Notes under the pieces: generated by a model
What the model was told of the DNA's origin: nothing
The model's input: the letters and a program-made list of their open reading frames with translations, nothing else
The model's database searches: none
Shown: positions 11,430-22,769 of the stretch, one piece after another
Position numbering within the stretch: the stretch's first letter is position 1
How the letters are laid out: every line of letters begins with the position of its first letter
DNA from: Vanrija pseudolonga
Taxonomy: Eukaryota > Basidiomycota > Tremellomycetes > Trichosporonales > Trichosporonaceae
Reading direction: 5' to 3'
Assembly (NCBI RefSeq): GCF_020906515.1
Contig: NC_085850.1
Location: 930,001-994,000, forward strand
DNA length: 64,000 nucleotides
Translations under genes and position numbers: made by a program

Positions 11430-13411
11430 ATGGCGCAGTCCCTGCAGCACTTGTAAGTCGCTTGACCTCCGAGCTGGCTGTGGCTTCTGCGAGCCGCAAG
11501 GGTTACTATCGCTCGGATCCGTCGCTGACACTCTGTTCACAGTGGTCGAGGCGGTGAGCGCGGCTTTCATGATGGCGATGAGCCGCAGTACTAACTTCGG
11601 CGTCAGCCCTCCGGGTGGCCAAGAACTACACCAAAGGTTACACGGACACGCAGGTACGCCGCCGAGCTGTTACCTGGCGCCAAGGGGTCGCCCGCCACCA
11701 ATCGGCTCGCGCTCACACGTATTGCACAGACCAAGGTCCGAGACGCAACCTCGAACGATCCTTGGGGACCGTCGGGCACCCAGATGAACGAGATTGCGCA
11801 GTTGACGTACAACCAGTACGTCTGCCATACGTGCCCATGAGCTGCGAACTGACGTAGCGTCCCAGGAGCGACTTTGTCGAGATCATGGAGATGCTCGACA
11901 AGCGTCTCAACGACAAGGGCAAGAACTGGCGCCATGTCTTCAAGGTGGGTGGGAGAAGGGGGGTTCGGGCATCACCTGGGGCGCCAAGAAGAACACCTCG
12001 ACGAAGGAGCGGCGGGCAATGCTAATGACATCACTAGGCGCTCACCGTCCTCGACTACTGCCTTCATGCCGGATCTGAGAACGTCGTCATCTACTTCAAG
12101 GACAACTTGTACATCATCAAGACGCTCAAGGAGTTTGTCTATGTCGACGACCAGGGCAAGGACGTCGGCCACAATGTCCGCCAGAAGGCAAAGGACATTA
12201 CGAACCTGTTGCAGGACGAGGAGAGACTTCGGTCGGAGAGGAGGTCTCGTGGTGCTATGCGTGACCGCATGCTCGGCAACCTGGCGGAGAGCGGCTTGCG
12301 TGGAGAGGACGACTATGGTGGACCGCGCCGCCGTCACTCGAACGATGGACCTACACCGGCCAGCCGCCCCCAGCCGACGAGAAGCCGTACCACCGGTGGA
12401 GACGACGACGAGCTGCAGCGTGCTCTCCAGGCGAGTATCGACAGCAACAACGACGAGCAGAGACGCCGAAACCAGGACAGACAGGAGGAGGACGACCTCC
12501 AGAAGGCCCTCAGAATGTCCGAGGAGGAGGAGGCGCGGAAAAAGCGCGAGGCGGAGGAGTCGACCAAGAATGCGCTCTTCGACGACAGCTTGAACCTCGA
12601 CTCCAACAACCTCTACCAGCAGCAGAACCAGCAGCCCGTCGACTTGTTCGCCCAGCAGCCTACTGGCTTCCAGCTCGTGGACGTCAACAACCCGTGGGGC
12701 CAGCAGCAGCTTCAGCCCCAGTACACGTCGTACAACGTGAGTAACGAGCATCGTACGAACCGGAACGGAGCCTGACACTGACGCGCACAGCCATTCCACG
12801 CTCAGATGCTCGCCCAGCAGCAGCAACAGCAGCAGGAAGAGGAGCTCCGCCAGCAGCAGTTGCTCCAGCAGCAGCAACAGCAAGAGTACTTGCGCCAGCA
12901 GCAGCTCCTCCAGCAACAGCAGCAGGCCAGCTTGCTTCCCCAGCCTACTGGCTACGGCTCAAACAACCCGTTCGCGCCCAAGCAGCCCCAGTCGTCGCTT
13001 CTTGACCCTCAGCCAGGAAGCAGCTTCAACAACTCATTCCTTCCCGTGCCCCAGGCTACGACGTCGCAGACGCCTTCTCCGTCGTTCACGCAGCAGCAGC
13101 CGCTCACACCGTCGTCGCCTCCCAAGACGACTGTCAAGCCTGCATGGCAGGCGCCTGTCAGAGCCGACGACGGCAACCACGCGGACCTTGCCAACCTCAT
13201 TGGCCGTGGTCGCGAGGACGGCCTCGACACGTTCGGCAACGTTGGAAACCTGCGTGTGCCCACAGGCAGCGTGTTCCACCAGTCGAACCGCGTTGCGGTC
13301 CAGCAGACTGGCATTCAGTCGCAGGCTACGGGCTTCGGTGCCAACAACCCATTCGGCCGCCCCCCGCAGCAGCAGCAGCAGAACAGCGACCAACCCTTCT
13401 TCTCCATCTAG
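11430..13411 (+). CDS. ENT1: Epsin (ENTH-domain endocytic adaptor)
   Basis: Exons 11430-11452, 11543-11553, 11607-11653, 11730-11815, 11866-11944, 12038-12736 and 12791-13411 give 521 residues. Epsins bind PtdIns(4,5)P2 and ubiquitinated cargo at clathrin-coated pits. The ENTH domain (about residues 12-140) is clear from KVRDATSNDPWGPSGTQM and DKRLNDKGKNWRHVFKALT. Two ubiquitin-interacting motifs follow (DDELQRALQASID and EDDLQKALRMSEEE), then a glutamine-rich stretch and two NPF tripeptides (NNPFAPK and NNPFGRP) for EH-domain partners. The 11-nt second exon is needed to keep frame between exons 1 and 3. A match to either yeast ENT1 or ENT2 is possible. Confidence 0.93.
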
Positions 13412-13759
13412 GCGTATGTCGTGTTGATTGAATATTCACGAACAGGTGTTGTTATGCCTGGTATTTGGCGCATTGGGGGAGCATTAGCGGAAGGAGCCAT
13501 TGGTGTTTGTTGTGGCGAATTGTTAGATATACCCTTTTCACGTAACGATATGCAGTGTTTCGAGGCGAGCGCGAGCGGCGACTGAGCGCAGTGAGGGAGC
13601 TGTGGGCGGGTACGGGCGCGTCGAGACTCGGGGCAAGCATGCTCCGGCCGCTTGTGACTCGTCGCTCCCTCCACCCCACGGCGCTCTAATCAGATGGCAT
13701 AGAATTACAACGATACAGACATCATGATACAGTGGCCTCAGTGCGGCGGCGCTCGGTCA
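13412..13759. other. Convergent 3' region, epsin / UBE2J1
   Basis: 348 bases between two stops on opposite strands; only 3' untranslated DNA is expected. Nothing else seen. Confidence 0.6.
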
Positions 13760-14873
13760 CTAAGCGCGCCGTGCGAGCAGGCTGAGAAGGAGGGCGACGA
13801 GGAGGCCTATGAGCGCGTCGATCCAGAGGGGCGGCCTGCGGGATGTCGACGCGGGGGTTTCGGCGACGGGCGCCGGGGCAATGAAGCGTTCTGGCACGGT
13901 GTGGGCCGGGCGCGGCTGGGCTGCGGGCTGCGGCGTGACAGGCTGCTCTGCGGGCGGTGGTGGTGGTGGGGCGGGCTGGGCTGCGGGCGGTGGTGATGGC
14001 GGTGCCGGCGCTGGCTGAGATGTAGGCTCTGCTCCCTCTGCCGACTCCACTTGTGGCGCCAGCACTGCTGCAGCGCTCGACGATGCAGCGGGCCCATCGT
14101 CCAACGGCGCAGAAGACGACGACGACGACCCCTCTGCCGGCGCTTCCTCCTCCCTCGCCTTGTTCTTCTTGCTCGGGTCGACATCGGGCAAAAGGGACAG
14201 ATTACACTCCCCGCAGGAACTGCAAGTCCACTCGCGAGACCTGACGCCCGCGTGAGCTCCACTTGCCTCCATCTAGCCCCAGCCCCAAACTTACAGCTTG
14301 GCCAGCCGGCGCCGCTCGTCGGCGGGCTGGTCGAGCGCGCCGATCGCGCTGAGCGCCTCGCCGTCCTGCGTCCAGAATGCGCGCAGGCCAGTAATGGCGG
14401 TCCGCACGCCCCATGCCGGCTGCCACGAGCCGGCGTGGAACGACGTCAGGCCGTCGATACAGATCTGCGCGCGTGTCAGCGTCGTGTAAGACGGCCAGCC
14501 GCACCTTCTTGCCCAGCTCGAAGCGCCCGTTCGGCGTCAGCATGACGATGTCGGGCGCGCTCATGGGATACGTCGGCGGCAGGATGATGCGCAGGTGGTA
14601 CAGGCCTGGGAGGTTAGCTGGGCACGTCGCGGAGCATCTCAGCTACCCACCACCCTCGTAGTCTGTCCCCTTGACGCCGCGCAGCGTGCAGTGCCACTCG
14701 AAGATATCGCTCTGGGGGGTGTCAGTTGTGTCGGAGCCGACACCCACCTCCAACGGGCCAGCAATAAAGTCGTCCGTGTCGGGGTCGGCGAGCTCGGCAG
14801 CCTCCTGCATGATACGCTTGACTGCCGTGCTGCGGAGGTTGACGCGCGGGCGGGGACGGGAGGGTTCTGCCAT
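13760..14873 (-). CDS. UBC6: Tail-anchored ubiquitin-conjugating enzyme E2, UBE2J1/Ubc6 type
   Basis: Exons, leftwards: 14873-14748, 14711-14651, 14605-14505, 14464-14295 and 14240-13760, giving 312 residues. The UBC fold runs from about 12 to 170 and closely follows human UBE2J1: AVKRIMQEAAEL, FEWHCTLRG, GGLYHLRIILPPTYPM and NGRFELGKKICID, with the active-site cysteine at residue 98. A CSSCG motif follows the E2 core, as in UBE2J1. Then comes a disordered Ser/Ala/Pro linker and a single C-terminal membrane helix (WIDALIGLLVALLLSLL). This layout places the enzyme on the cytosolic face of the ER, where the family serves ER-associated degradation. UBE2J1 fits better than the shorter yeast Ubc6. 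Confidence 0.92.
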
Positions 14874-15675
14874 GGTGTGTGTGGGTGAGCCAGTGTCGTG
14901 TCGGGGTTGAGGTTATTGTTGTGACAACAATGCCATCCATCGGCGGCCTCGTCAGCAAGGAGCATCCCATTCTGCCCGTCTGACTGTTCGGCCGCGTTGG
15001 CAGTAGTGCTGTTGCCCCATCTGTCCCGTGCCTGGCCAGAGACGACCATGTCGCCACCGACAATGACAGTCAACGATCTGCTGCCCCAAATTGCTCCCGT
15101 GACCTCGGTTCCTCTCCACCCACCACGCCATCTCGACCATCTCCAGTCTCGCCCGTGGCGGCAGAAATATCCGCAAAACCGAAAACTCGACGCAGCTGCC
15201 ATCATCGACAACGACAACAACATTCTCCACACACCACACTCACCACTCATCTCACAACAGAGACCAAGCATCTTGTGCATATCACTTGGATCCAGATCGA
15301 CACGACAGGCACGCCCTCGCCCGCCTCGCCCCGCCCGCCTCACACACCCCGGCCCGACCGATTTTCGCGTCCGTCACATTTCGCCGACGCGCAGCAAGCA
15401 TCGCAGCGCAGGCAGAGCAACATCAACCCCATCGCGCGTTTTGCGACCTCGTCCCGACACATCTGTTGTGCCATCGCTCAAGCTACGGCGTGACGGTTGA
15501 ATCCGACCGGCGACCGACCACTCACTCCACCCAGCGCCGCCTCCGACGATCACTTGATAACTCGTCGCAATCCGACTGGCTCGTGGCCCGACTTTCAACG
15601 TCACTCGCAACTGCCGACCAGCAGCCGCAGCGCACACTAGCACGCGACCTTTACCCCTCCGTCACCCTCCCCCTC
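14874..15675. promoter_or_regulatory. Divergent promoter region, UBE2J1-type E2 / HAP3
   Basis: 0.8 kb between divergent starts. No coding frame is supported; C-rich and CA-rich leader-like DNA precedes HAP3. Confidence 0.5.
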
Positions 15676-16452
15676 ATGTCGGAACTGCCAAATCTCGCAC
15701 CCCAAGGCGGCGCAAGTGGCCCCGCGGCGACGGCGGCCGCGCCGGCTGCGCCCTTCACCGACGCGCAGGTCGACGAGTTTAGAGAACAGGACAGGTGGCT
15801 GCCCGTGAGTGTGTGCGAGCGAGCGCGAGCGAGCAGGGATGCTGTTGCCGGGGCGAACGTGTGCCGCTCTTGCCTTGGCACGCGGCACGCGACCTCGCGC
15901 AATATTTACCTCTCCCGCTGGGGTACCTGTCTGCCCCACTCGCATCTCGTCAGCTCAGCTCAGGCCCTGCTCAGGCCCACACCCGCGCGTGACGGCGACT
16001 AACCACCTGCTCGCAGATTGCCAACGTCTCGCGCATCATGAAGAACTCGCTGCCGACAACAGCAAAAGTGTCCAAGGAGGCCAAGGAGTGTGTGCAGGAG
16101 TGTGTTAGCGAGTTTATCAGCTTTATCGTGAGTGCTGCTCGTGCAGGTGTCGGTCGACAACCACTGACCCCCGTGCCAGACATCAGAGGCGGCAGAAAAG
16201 TGCCTCAACGAGAAGCGCAAGACGATCAACGGCGAGGATATCCTCACGTCGATGCGCGCGCTCGGGTTTGACAACTACGAGGGCGTGCTCAAGGTCTACC
16301 TCGCCAAGTACCGCGAGCACCAGATCAACCAGGCCCGCCAGCGGCAGAACCAGGGGCAGGCGGCCGCCGATGACGACAGCGAGCTCAAGCGCTCGGCCGA
16401 CGACGACGACGGCGACGCCAGGCGAAAGAAGCCTAGGAGCAAGAAGGAGTAG
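15676..16452 (+). CDS. HAP3: CCAAT-binding factor subunit HAP3 / NF-YB
   Basis: Exons 15676-15804, 16017-16127 and 16180-16452 give 170 residues. The histone-fold core runs from [18 protein letters not shown] across both splice junctions to [18 protein letters not shown]. It has the NF-YB hallmarks [20 protein letters not shown] and [24 protein letters not shown] pairs with NF-YC and, with NF-YA, binds CCAAT boxes. The short N-terminus is Ala-rich; the C-terminus is acidic then basic ([10 protein letters not shown]) and may act in nuclear import. Splice sites inside the core restore the conserved sequence exactly, which makes the model secure. Confidence 0.96.
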
Positions 16453-16675
16453 GCGTCGGCCGTCCCGGTGGCGGTTGACGAGAAGAGGCGAGGCGAGGGC
16501 AGGGGATAGGTGCCAATGGTTGGCACAGTGATACCCTTCGACACATAGAGCGGACTCTTAGCACCCACCTCACTGACGTCTGTACCATGTATGGGCAATG
16601 CAGTGATTTCATGATCATGCGGTAGATGCGATACGAGGCATACAATCTATCCAAGACGGGTTGTTGGAGTGTCCA

Positions 16676-19600
16676 CTAAAACAGCGATCGGCACATCGGG
16701 CAACTGCTCGAGTGGCTCGAGTTGAACCACTTGAACAAGCAGCTCGCGTGGAACCGGTTCTTGCACGTTCGGCACGGCTTGGTCGGCAGCGTCCGGTCTG
16801 TGAGCGAGATGATCGAGTAGCAAATGGCACACTCGACAACGCCTTCAAAGTGCAGCACGACGTTCTTCTTGAACACGGTGAGTGCTTCGAGGATAAGGCC
16901 GTTCTGAATGTCAGCTAGAGTCATGGGAGTGCAGCTCACCCTCGAAGTAATGGTCTGCTGGACGCTCATGAGCCATCCGCGCCACTTGTTTTCCGGAACA
17001 CCGACGCGGCGCAGGTCCCGCACATCGACAGCCTTGAGCGGGAACTCGGCAGGGAGGCGAATGCCAATCTCCATCGGCTGTTCGTCGACAACGTAAGAGG
17101 CGATCGCCTCGGCAGCACCAGAGCCGGCGACAGAGGCACCGCCACCCTGCGCGATGCGGACATTGAGACCCTCCTCGGTGAGAGCGGCGAGCGCGCGCGG
17201 CTCGCGCAGCGCAGCGAACTCGTTCTGGATGATGACCGGCGAGTAGTTCTTGGCAGTGAACGCCAGAAGAGAGAGCGACAGCTGGCGGTCCTTGAGCGAC
17301 TCGTAGTACGCGCGCATCGCCGACGGGATCGTGACGAGTGTGCGGTAGAAGACGTGGGAAGCGAGGGGAGTGAGGTCAGCGAGCTCTTCGGGCTCAAGCA
17401 CTGTGCGAGTTAGCGGTCTCATAGAAAGATGTTACCCACAGTCAGGATAGAACTCGTCGACAGCATACTGCGACGCAGGGAAGTTCCAAGCGCCGACCTC
17501 GGACACACCAAGCATGGCGAACAACAGGGGCAGCAGGCTCTCCTCAAGCAGACGGCTTGAGTTCATCTGGTCGAGATAGGCCCATCGAACAGTCCGCGAA
17601 GCGTCGTCAAAGTGGTCGAGCACGGCCATCCAAGCCAGCAGCTGTCCAAGGACGATCTCGACGTCGGCCATTTCGAACCAGTCGACAGCGCGGCCAGCCT
17701 CGACAATGCTGATAAGCTGCTGAGGGATCTTGATCTCGCGCTGGGGCTGCTCCTCGTCCTCCTTGGCGACATCGGCCTCGACCTCGAGGACAAGCGCAGC
17801 AGTCTGCTTGCGGATGACCTGGCCAAGGAGACGGTACGCCGTGGCCTGGATCGTCGCCGAGCTGGACAGACGAAGGAGGTCGCAGAGCTCGGGAAGACCA
17901 GCCTGGGCCATGACAGCCGGGCTGGCATCTCGCAACAAGTCGAGGATGAGCGAATGAATGAGCTGCACGGGGATCGAGTTGGCGTCGCGGCACTGCAAGA
18001 AGAGGTTGACCACAAGGCCAAAGTGCCCGTCCTTTGCTGTCCACAGTTCACGCAGCGACTTGTTGGTCTGGCACAGGTCCCGGATCTCCTTGAGGAGGTT
18101 CAGGCCAGCGTACAGCAAAGGGTAGGACACAGGGTCGTCCAAGGACGATGAGCTGAGTGTTCCCTCCACAAGGTCGAACATGGCGTCCCAGTGCGCTCCG
18201 GCCAAGTCCTGGACAATAGGCGCGACAGCAGTGTATAGCTCGGCGACACGAACGTCCACCTCGTCAGCAAGGTCGTCCGCTGCCTCGTCCTCAGAAGTGA
18301 GCCAGCCGCCAACATGACGCAGGGCGAAGACAGCACGCTGCTGAGGAAGGAAGATCGACGTCGAGTCCAGCGGTGGTGCCGAGGCGATGAGGAGGCGGAG
18401 AGCGGGGAGGCCCTTCTCGTTCGCTTGCTTGACAGTAATACCAGTGAGGAAGTTTGCCAACCGGTTCTGAGCCATGCCAAAGGCCTTCGAGTCAAGCATA
18501 AGTGGCTTGATGGCCAGAATCACTGCAAGAGCAATGTCGGGGTCTGGGCGAGTCAGCTGGAACCTAGGGGGGGTTGGAAAGCTCACGTCGGTCGCTCATT
18601 TGCAGAGCATAGTTGAGCCACACCTCTCCCTCAGCCTCGCCGGCATCGCATTGCCTAAGGTGACGAGTTAGCACCTCGCGGAAGATGCGGGGCGCAACGT
18701 CGCTCGTCTTGGCCACAACGTCCTGGCGGATATCGGACAACAGGCGCTGGAGGTAGTCAGCGTTGTCGGATACAGTGCCAAGGCGGAGCTGCTCGACTGT
18801 CGCCTTGTGCCACGCCAATGGCGCCTCGTCAACGATGGCAAGGGAGAACGACAGCGCTCCCTCGGCATCGCGAATGACCTGTCCAAGCTGGGAAACGGGG
18901 GTGTCGACAGTGTACAGGCCACGGGATGCGCCGGGAATGGCAATGCCGTCTTCGGCAAGCACCATGGCGCCGAGAGCCACGTGCAGAAGCGAGGGGAATG
19001 CTTGCACCAGGCTGCGATCCGCACGCAGGAGGGCCAGGCCCGCCTCAGCGTACCGCGCTGCCCTGGAGCGTCCAGACGCGTCGAAGTCTGATGAACGGGT
19101 AACCTGCTCCTCTGTCTCAGAGACACAGGGTACCAGAGGGTCGATCACAGGCAAGGACGGGTGAGGTGGCTGCGAGGTGTGACGCGCAAGATGCTCAAGC
19201 AACTCGGTCGAAGATGGCAACATGGCCTTGGTGACATCAGCCGGCGTCGGGTCGACGCCGAGGTCAGTCGCGAGGGCTACGTCCACAAGAGTACCGGGGC
19301 TGCGGGGTTAACTTGATTGCCGCTAAACCCTAGATGACTTACTCTACCCTGCAAGACACACGACCGAGGAGCTCTGCCAGTGACGTCGAGATGGCGGCGG
19401 AGAGCACCTGCTTGGTCTTGTCGTCAAGGCCTGGGGCAGCCTTCCAGATGTCCGTGGCAGAGGAAGGCACATTCGTGCCCAATCCCAATCGCGGCACAAG
19501 AATCACCAGATGGTGAACAGCGACAACGCCGTGGAGTGTAAGCTCAGAGTTGACCAGCTCGCCAAGGTGCTCCTTGGCGTAAGCGGCCAAGATTGCCAGC

Positions 19601-22389
19601 GATGGCACAGGGATCTCAGCGGAGATACCCTCCGAGAGGAGCCCATCGACCGCATCCTGAACAGTCGTGGAGGCCGAGGCGAGGATATCCTGGCGCGCAC
19701 TGTCCGAAAGCCAGCCCTTGCTCACCACGGAAGCGGTAGCAATGGACAAGGCGACGCTGTCGTCCTCCTGAAGAACAGAGCGTGATGCCTCCTTGGCGAT
19801 GGCGTCGAGGCTCTTCTCCGAAAGCAGACCAGCGGCGCCCGAACCAAGAATGCCTGCGGCGAGAGCAAAGCGTTTTGGCCTCTCGACCCCGTCAGACTCG
19901 ACGTAGTTCCACAGGGCGGTTCGAAGCGAATTAGCCTCGGCGGAGCTAGACGCACCAGCCACAGCATCAAGCAAGGACGCAAGGAGCTGAGGGGACAGAG
20001 TGTCGACCAGCTCGGGGAGGTGAGCCTGGAGTCCTTGCGAGAGGACCTGGACGCGCTCGGGCGGGAAGAGGTCCTTCCTCTTGGTAAGGATACCGACGAG
20101 GCCCTCGGCCTGCGGGACTGCCGCAGGAGATCGCTCGTCAACGAGGTTGAACAGGCGTTCTGTGCAGCCGTCTGCGATCTGGAGGATGATATCGTCGACG
20201 GCGCCTTCGATCTGAGGACTTGCGGTCCTCAACTCGGACAGAGCCGAGGTAGCACGGCCAAGGAAAGCTGGGCGCTTGGCATCCTCGTCAGCCGGGAAGG
20301 AAGCCTCCAAAGTCGTCCTCTTGATCTCGGCGAGGAGTGGGTCAGTGAGAGTCCCACCGACGGAGAGGGCCACGATACGGTTGACAGCCTTCGCGGTCAT
20401 CTTGGCCTCAGTCTCAACGGGAGGAGCGCCGCGACGACCACCCTTGGCGCCCATGACAGCAACGCCCTCGCCCCATACGCGCGAGCCGAGCTGGTCCTTG
20501 ACAAGCCACTGCGCCGTCTCGTGCTCGCCGCCGTTGATCGCCTTCTCGAGGAGGAAGGTGGTGATGTCGATCGCGGACTGGAGGAAGGCCTGGAATGCCG
20601 AAGGCTGAGCACCCAACGTGTGCGTGGAAAGCAGGCGCGCATCCACAGGCGACCACAAGTGCGAGAACAAGTTCTGCACTGCGATACTTGGGCCGGCGGT
20701 GAGCGGGAGTATGGTGGTAGGCAGTGTGGAGATGACGACCACAAGGAGCGGGTAGGTAAGGTGGGGGACAGTGGGTGAAATGGAAGAAATGAACTCCAGG
20801 AAGGCGTCAAATGCCTTTGATGGCTGAGATGAGCCGGCGGCGGGCGTGGCTGAGCCACTAGGGGCGGCCGACTCCTGAGCTGGTGTTGCCGCATCATCCC
20901 GGCTCGGGGGCTCGGTCTCATCGTCCTCGTCCTCGTCCTCATCCTCATCCTCGTCGTCGGCCTCGACCTCGGTGGCAGACTCCACACTTGCTGATGAGAG
21001 AAGCCATGATTGGGGGTATTCTGTGGTGGTCAGTAAAACACGCTCCTCAGCTGACTCACTTGTGAGGAACTTGACGATGGCATGACCAGCAGCCTCCCAG
21101 ACAACAGCCTCCTTCTCGCTCCAACAGTTGCCCAAGATGGTGGTAGACAACAGCTGGAGGAGCTCGGGCTTCTCCACTTCTGCAGGGTACGCTTCAACGA
21201 GCCTGATGAGCAAGTTGTACGCCGAGCGGCGAATGGGAGGCTCCGTCCCAATAGGGGTAAGATCGGCCAGGTGAGAAACTGGGCCGATTGCCGACCAGAG
21301 AACTGGGTTGTGGAGCAGCGCCGTAAACTCTTCGGTGGGTGCGGTAAGGCCAGCACCAGGCAGCTGTTGGACGAGCCATGCAAGGCCCACCAGCCCGCCG
21401 ACGCGGTACCGTGCCCATCGCTCCTCTGCCAGCGACTCGTCCTCCTCGACAGGTGGCGGGGTCGGCGTGGGAGCTGGTGATGGGCGGCTTTTAGCCTGCT
21501 GCTTGCCCTTGGCGCCTCCCTTCTGTGGTGTCGGCTGCGCGTACACCGACTGCACCGGATTGGGGTGGATATCGCGGTGGAGGGTCTCGGGGTCGAGGAT
21601 CGAGAGCGAGAAGTACTCTGCCAGCCCGGCAAGGTGTGGCATGAGGTCCAGGTGGGCAGTGTACTGCGCATCGTCTCCAGTCCCTTCATGCTCAGCCGCC
21701 TTGGGGCCGAACCTCGCAATCTTCTCCCACGTCTTCAACGCCTGGCCGCCGGCTCGGCGTCCCTCTTCGAGAGCAGCGACGAGCCAGGAGCCGATAATGT
21801 CGCGGTCTTGCGTTCCGGGGAGATAACCCATCGACAGGGCATCGAGAATAGCACCACGGAGTGGAGGAATTGCCATCATGTCTTCCTGCAGCGCGAGGGC
21901 CGCCGCACGGTGGAATGGGCTCTGGAGCAAGGACGCAAGGTTGTGGAGCCACACTGGGATCGCGGCGAGCACAGCCGCCTCGGCGAGCTCTTGTGCGATC
22001 TCGTCGTCATTGTCGACAGGTTTCCTGCCTAGACGCGCCACCCATTGTTCGCGCAGCTCGTCGAGACCCTTGCGGCGGGTCACATCGTCCTTCTTGCCGA
22101 GGCGGCGGAGGACGACGACAAGATCGGCAGGGAGGGTGCGCGAGAGTCCTTGAGCGTCAAGCGGGTCTGGGATGGGAGGCGCGGGTGGTTTGGGAGGAGG
22201 AATGTACTGCTTGACCTTTGGGAGGGCCTTGCGCTGGGCTTTTGAGAGCTTCTTGCCGTCGGGGCCCTTTGTCACCTTTGCTTTCGATGATTGCTGCTGG
22301 TCACCCTGTTCGGCCTCCTTGCCTGCCTTTTTGGCGGCGTGCTTTTTACGCGTGCCCTTTGAGGCGGAAGACTTGATCTCCCTGCCCAT
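16676..22389 (-). CDS. LTN1: E3 ubiquitin ligase Listerin
   Basis: Exons, leftwards: 22389-21060, 21020-19343, 19299-18587, 18543-17440, 17400-16940 and 16903-16676, about 1837 residues. Listerin ubiquitinates nascent chains on stalled 60S subunits in ribosome quality control. The N-terminus (SKGTRKKHAAKKA, then LSRTLPADLVVVLRRLGKKD) fits the family. A long helical-repeat middle with an acidic stretch follows. The C-terminus ends in a RING-type finger with CAICYSI, TKPCRTCKNRFHASCLFKWF and CPMCRSLF, the usual Listerin ending. The 36-nt intron 16904-16939 joins TSR to NGLILEAL, which suits the conserved NG(S/L)I region. A 39-nt segment (21021-21059) also has intron signals; both are multiples of three, so unspliced reading stays open. 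The 39-nt intron is less certain. Confidence 0.92.
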
Positions 22390-22769
22390 GACTGGGTGTT
22401 TGGCGTCGCGTATGAGCTCGAGGAGGAGATGTAATGTGGTGTTGGACTTGTTGTAGGTTTTGATTTGTTTTGTGCGATGGAGTTTCTGGCAAGCTCCTCG
22501 CTCGCTGGGTTTCTTACAATGCCGCTGCTGCTCACTCGACTGAATACGTCAGTCGTCAACGGATCCGAACATTGAGTGGAGGAGGGGGGGGGATGACGGA
22601 AGCAATACCACGTGGAACTCTGGTCTCTGGCGGAGGCAAAACGCTGGAGCCAAACAACAAGCCTTGGACCGCACCGACCTGACTGATTTCTCTCTCTTCG
22701 TGTGCCGTTCATCTCGTCACCCACTCACTTGCACTTGCTAACCATCAGCATCAACAACTCTCGGCCAGC
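22390..22769. promoter_or_regulatory. Divergent promoter, Listerin / Bub1
   Basis: 380 bases separate the two divergent starts and must serve both genes. No distinct element recognised. Confidence 0.5.

Noticed and set aside
11972-12916. Leu-rich 314-codon open frame on the minus strand
   Set aside because: Reverse reading of epsin's glutamine repeats gives poly-Leu; not a membrane protein.
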